A stretch of DNA of 64,000 nt from Shimia sp. SK013 (GTDB taxonomy: Bacteria > Pseudomonadota > Alphaproteobacteria > Rhodobacterales > Rhodobacteraceae), in NCBI RefSeq assembly GCF_001292625.1, contig NZ_LAJH01000026.1, forward strand, positions 98,356-162,355. Direction: 5' to 3'. Of the stretch, positions 62,315 through 64,000 are shown in pieces. The notes beneath the pieces were generated by a model, which saw nothing but the letters and a program-made list of their open reading frames with translations, had not been told where the DNA came from and searched no databases. Every line of letters begins with the position of its first letter. Position 1 is the first letter of the stretch. The translations under genes were made by a program, and so were the position numbers.

Positions 62315-63406
62315 TCACGCCAAGGTTTGAGTGTAGCGGGTGATCCAGTCTTCACGCACATCTGCGATGAAGGACTTGTCATGCACCACAGCTGTGTCGC
62401 CCATTTGCTCGGGCTTGATGATGAACGGGCTGGCCTTGGCCTCTTCCGACATCACGGCGTTTTGGTTGATCGGGCCGTTCAACACGGCTTCGGCCATTTT
62501 ACCCTGCACGTTTGCGTCCAGCGTGTAGTCGATGAAGGCGTGAACAACATCATCGTCACCCGGTTTGGCTTTTGGAACGATGGTGTACATCAGATCCGCA
62601 AAGAAACCTTCGTCGATGTCATAGGTCGCACCCATGTTCGAATTGGCGGGGTCTTTCAATTCATCTGCGTAGAATGCGGGCGCATAGACGCCGCCGATGT
62701 CCAATGCGTCCGAGCGGAACAATTCTGAAATCTGTGCGGGGTTTTCACCAAACGTCAACAGGCTATCGCGGAGTTCCGCCAGCTTCGCAAAGGCTTCTTC
62801 GGCATTGGTGCCGTCACCACCGAGCATCTTGTCAGTCGCAAAGATTGTATCCAGAGCGTCGGTCCACGTGGACGGTGGCATGAACAAGCGATTTTTATGG
62901 GATGCATCCCACATCTGAGCATAAGATTTTGGTGGCTCAGCAAATGTCTTGGTGTTGTAAATTAAGCCGCCGGTCCAAAGCAGATACCCAATGCCGTGCC
63001 CATCCGCGCCCGTTCGGAAGCGAGGGTCAACCTGCTCGAGGTTGGGTAACATGTTCAAATCTGGCTTCGCCAACAGACCGTCACCAGCCAGCTCAACTGC
63101 CCCAACACCCGCTAGCGTGATGACATCGTACTGTGGACGATCGCCGGCGGCGCGCAATTTGGCGACCATTTCCGATGTAGATCCGGTCCGGTCGGCGATG
63201 ACCCGTGCGCCTGTGGCTTCCTCGAATGGCTTCGCGATATGATCCAAAATAGCCAGGCCAGTATTGTCCGACCACGTCAAAAGTCGCAGCTCTTTTCCTG
63301 CCAATGGCTGGCTTCCTGCGGCGTGCACAATGGATGGCATAGCTAATGTTGTCGCCGCCGCAGCTGAGGACGCTAGAAGGCCGCGTCGTGAAATCTTGTA
63401 CGTCAT
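62315..63406 (-). CDS. ABC importer substrate-binding protein (PotD type), second system
   Basis: This is a 363-residue protein with a twin-arginine signal peptide: KISRRGLLASSAAAATTLAM, cleavage after VHA (about residue 29). The mature part begins ELRLLTWSDNTGLAILDHIAKPFEEATG, quoted here only to show the family start, and has IGYLLWTGGLIYNTKTF and FIDYTLDANVQGKMAEAV. This is the spermidine/putrescine-type family. It is the first gene of the leftward operon 63406-59525. The Tat signal differs from the Sec signal of the island importer. Confidence 0.9.
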   Translation of the reverse strand: MTYKISRRGLLASSAAAATTLAMPSIVHAAGSQPLAGKELRLLTWSDNTGLAILDHIAKPFEEATGARVIADRTGSTSEMVAKLRAAGDRPQYDVITLAGVGAVELAGDGLLAKPDLNMLPNLEQVDPRFRTGADGHGIGYLLWTGGLIYNTKTFAEPPKSYAQMWDASHKNRLFMPPSTWTDALDTIFATDKMLGGDGTNAEEAFAKLAELRDSLLTFGENPAQISELFRSDALDIGGVYAPAFYADELKDPANSNMGATYDIDEGFFADLMYTIVPKAKPGDDDVVHAFIDYTLDANVQGKMAEAVLNGPINQNAVMSEEAKASPFIIKPEQMGDTAVVHDKSFIADVREDWITRYTQTLA

Positions 63407-63946
63407 GATTTTCCCCTGTTGGATGACAGTTCGTATTGCTGAACCATTTTCTTATTGGGGTATAATCGCGAACATCGATGTCGATTAAATACCGCTGAAT
63501 CCAAGAAATGTTTCATCCCGATGCAACTGATGCCAACTTAATGAGCACAAAATGCATCAAAATGGAAATTTCTCGAAATGCTGTTTTTCCTCAGCTTTTG
63601 GTGCTTAAATACAACCACGCAATTGCTTTGCAGCTCCGTTTAGGATCGCGACCATCCTGACTGGCATTGCCTGAGAATTGGACTACTTGGCAAATGGACC
63701 AGATAAATGCGCGCGTCCACGTCGCACTCTTCGATCGCTGTTGGATGCTAAAGTAGAAAAACAATAGCGCAACAAGGATTGATATAGCGCTGCCGATTGC
63801 GGACATTCGTTAATCGTGCAGCGTCACGCAAAGTGGGTTCATTTCAACCGTCCCTTGCGGCCAACAGTGCCACGTGCAGCCGAACGTTTGCTTTTTCATA
63901 CGGTAAACCTATTTCTCGCACGCACAGCGAATGACTGCTCTACCGC
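63407..63946. other. Upstream region of the second importer
   Basis: These 540 bases hold the promoter of the leftward importer operon near 63410-63490. A 71-codon minus-strand frame (63591-63806) starts with a hydrophobic segment (ISILVALLFFYFSI), but it has no ribosome site, so I do not call it a gene. The base composition is poorer in G+C than the operon. The right border is an IS5-type end. Confidence 0.4.
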
Positions 63947-64000
63947 GGCTTTGTTGCACAAATCGGGGCATGACCGGACTTCCCCTTTCCCCGGACGGAT
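63947..64000 (+). mobile_element. IS5-family element, left end only (cut by window edge)
   Basis: GGCTTTGTTGCACAAATC (63947-63964) is a typical IS5-group terminal inverted repeat and matches 53183-53200 in 17 of 18 bases. The body lies outside the window. Whether it is intact cannot be judged. Confidence 0.65.

Noticed and set aside
63591..63806. 71-codon minus-strand frame with a hydrophobic N terminus
   Set aside because: No ribosome binding site and no similarity that I recognise; the hydrophobic stretch alone is weak evidence.
53183..64000. Composite transposon bounded by two IS5 copies
   Set aside because: The left copy is truncated and inactive and the right copy is mostly outside the window; the island att sites explain the left half better.
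1..64000. CRISPR arrays and rRNA genes
   Set aside because: I found no regularly spaced direct repeats with unique spacers and no rRNA-like sequence.

Overview
The window reads as the chromosome of an alphaproteobacterium of the Rhodobacterales (Roseobacter-type Rhodobacteraceae). The evidence is a SAM/SAH-type riboswitch in front of metK (known from Rhodobacterales), the core gene sets aroA-cmk-rpsA and ihfB-lapA-trpF-trpB, a class II EPSP synthase, DUF6525 and DUF2237 proteins, and short GC-rich intergenic hairpins of the kind common in this family.

Positions 1-36930 are mostly core genome: the end of a CorC/HlyC protein, lnt, metK, a BASS transporter, trmB, aroA, cmk, an HxlR/nitroreductase pair, a TauD-type dioxygenase, rpsA, a PEP-mutase-family enzyme with ada, ihfB-lapA-trpFB, a serine hydrolase, DUF2332, pth, an FkbM methyltransferase, a DoeA-like M24 protein, rplY, a sulfotransferase, an L-lactate dehydrogenase-type flavoenzyme, an H-NOX nitric oxide sensor with its hybrid histidine kinase, trpA, ychF, a GT90 glycosyltransferase, a UDP-xylose-synthase-like dehydratase and tRNA-Ser(GCT).

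Positions 36917-55574 look like an integrated genomic island of about 18.6 kb. It starts at the 3' end of tRNA-Ser with a tyrosine integrase and ends at an exact 14-bp copy of that tRNA end. Pairs of 12-bp repeats lie about 80-100 bp inside each end. It carries a D5/P4-type primase-helicase and a large catabolic cargo. The cargo is an eight-gene operon with overlapping genes (four ureohydrolase-fold proteins, only one with intact metal ligands; an uncharacterised protein; an aldehyde dehydrogenase; a CaiB-type CoA-transferase; a citrate-synthase-like lyase), a divergent IclR regulator and a PotDABC-type ABC importer. I read it as an uptake and degradation system for a guanidino compound; the substrate is unknown. 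The island's right part holds a decayed IS5 transposase fused in frame to a beheaded dihydrolipoamide dehydrogenase.

Positions 55575-64000 are flanking chromosome with a second, separate ureohydrolase locus: a LysR regulator facing a guanidinobutyrase/agmatinase-type enzyme, RidA and an ornithine-cyclodeaminase-family enzyme, with a convergent second polyamine-type ABC importer. The window ends inside the first bases of another IS5-type element. Two neighbouring importer/ureohydrolase loci, one mobile and one resident, are the most notable feature of the window.
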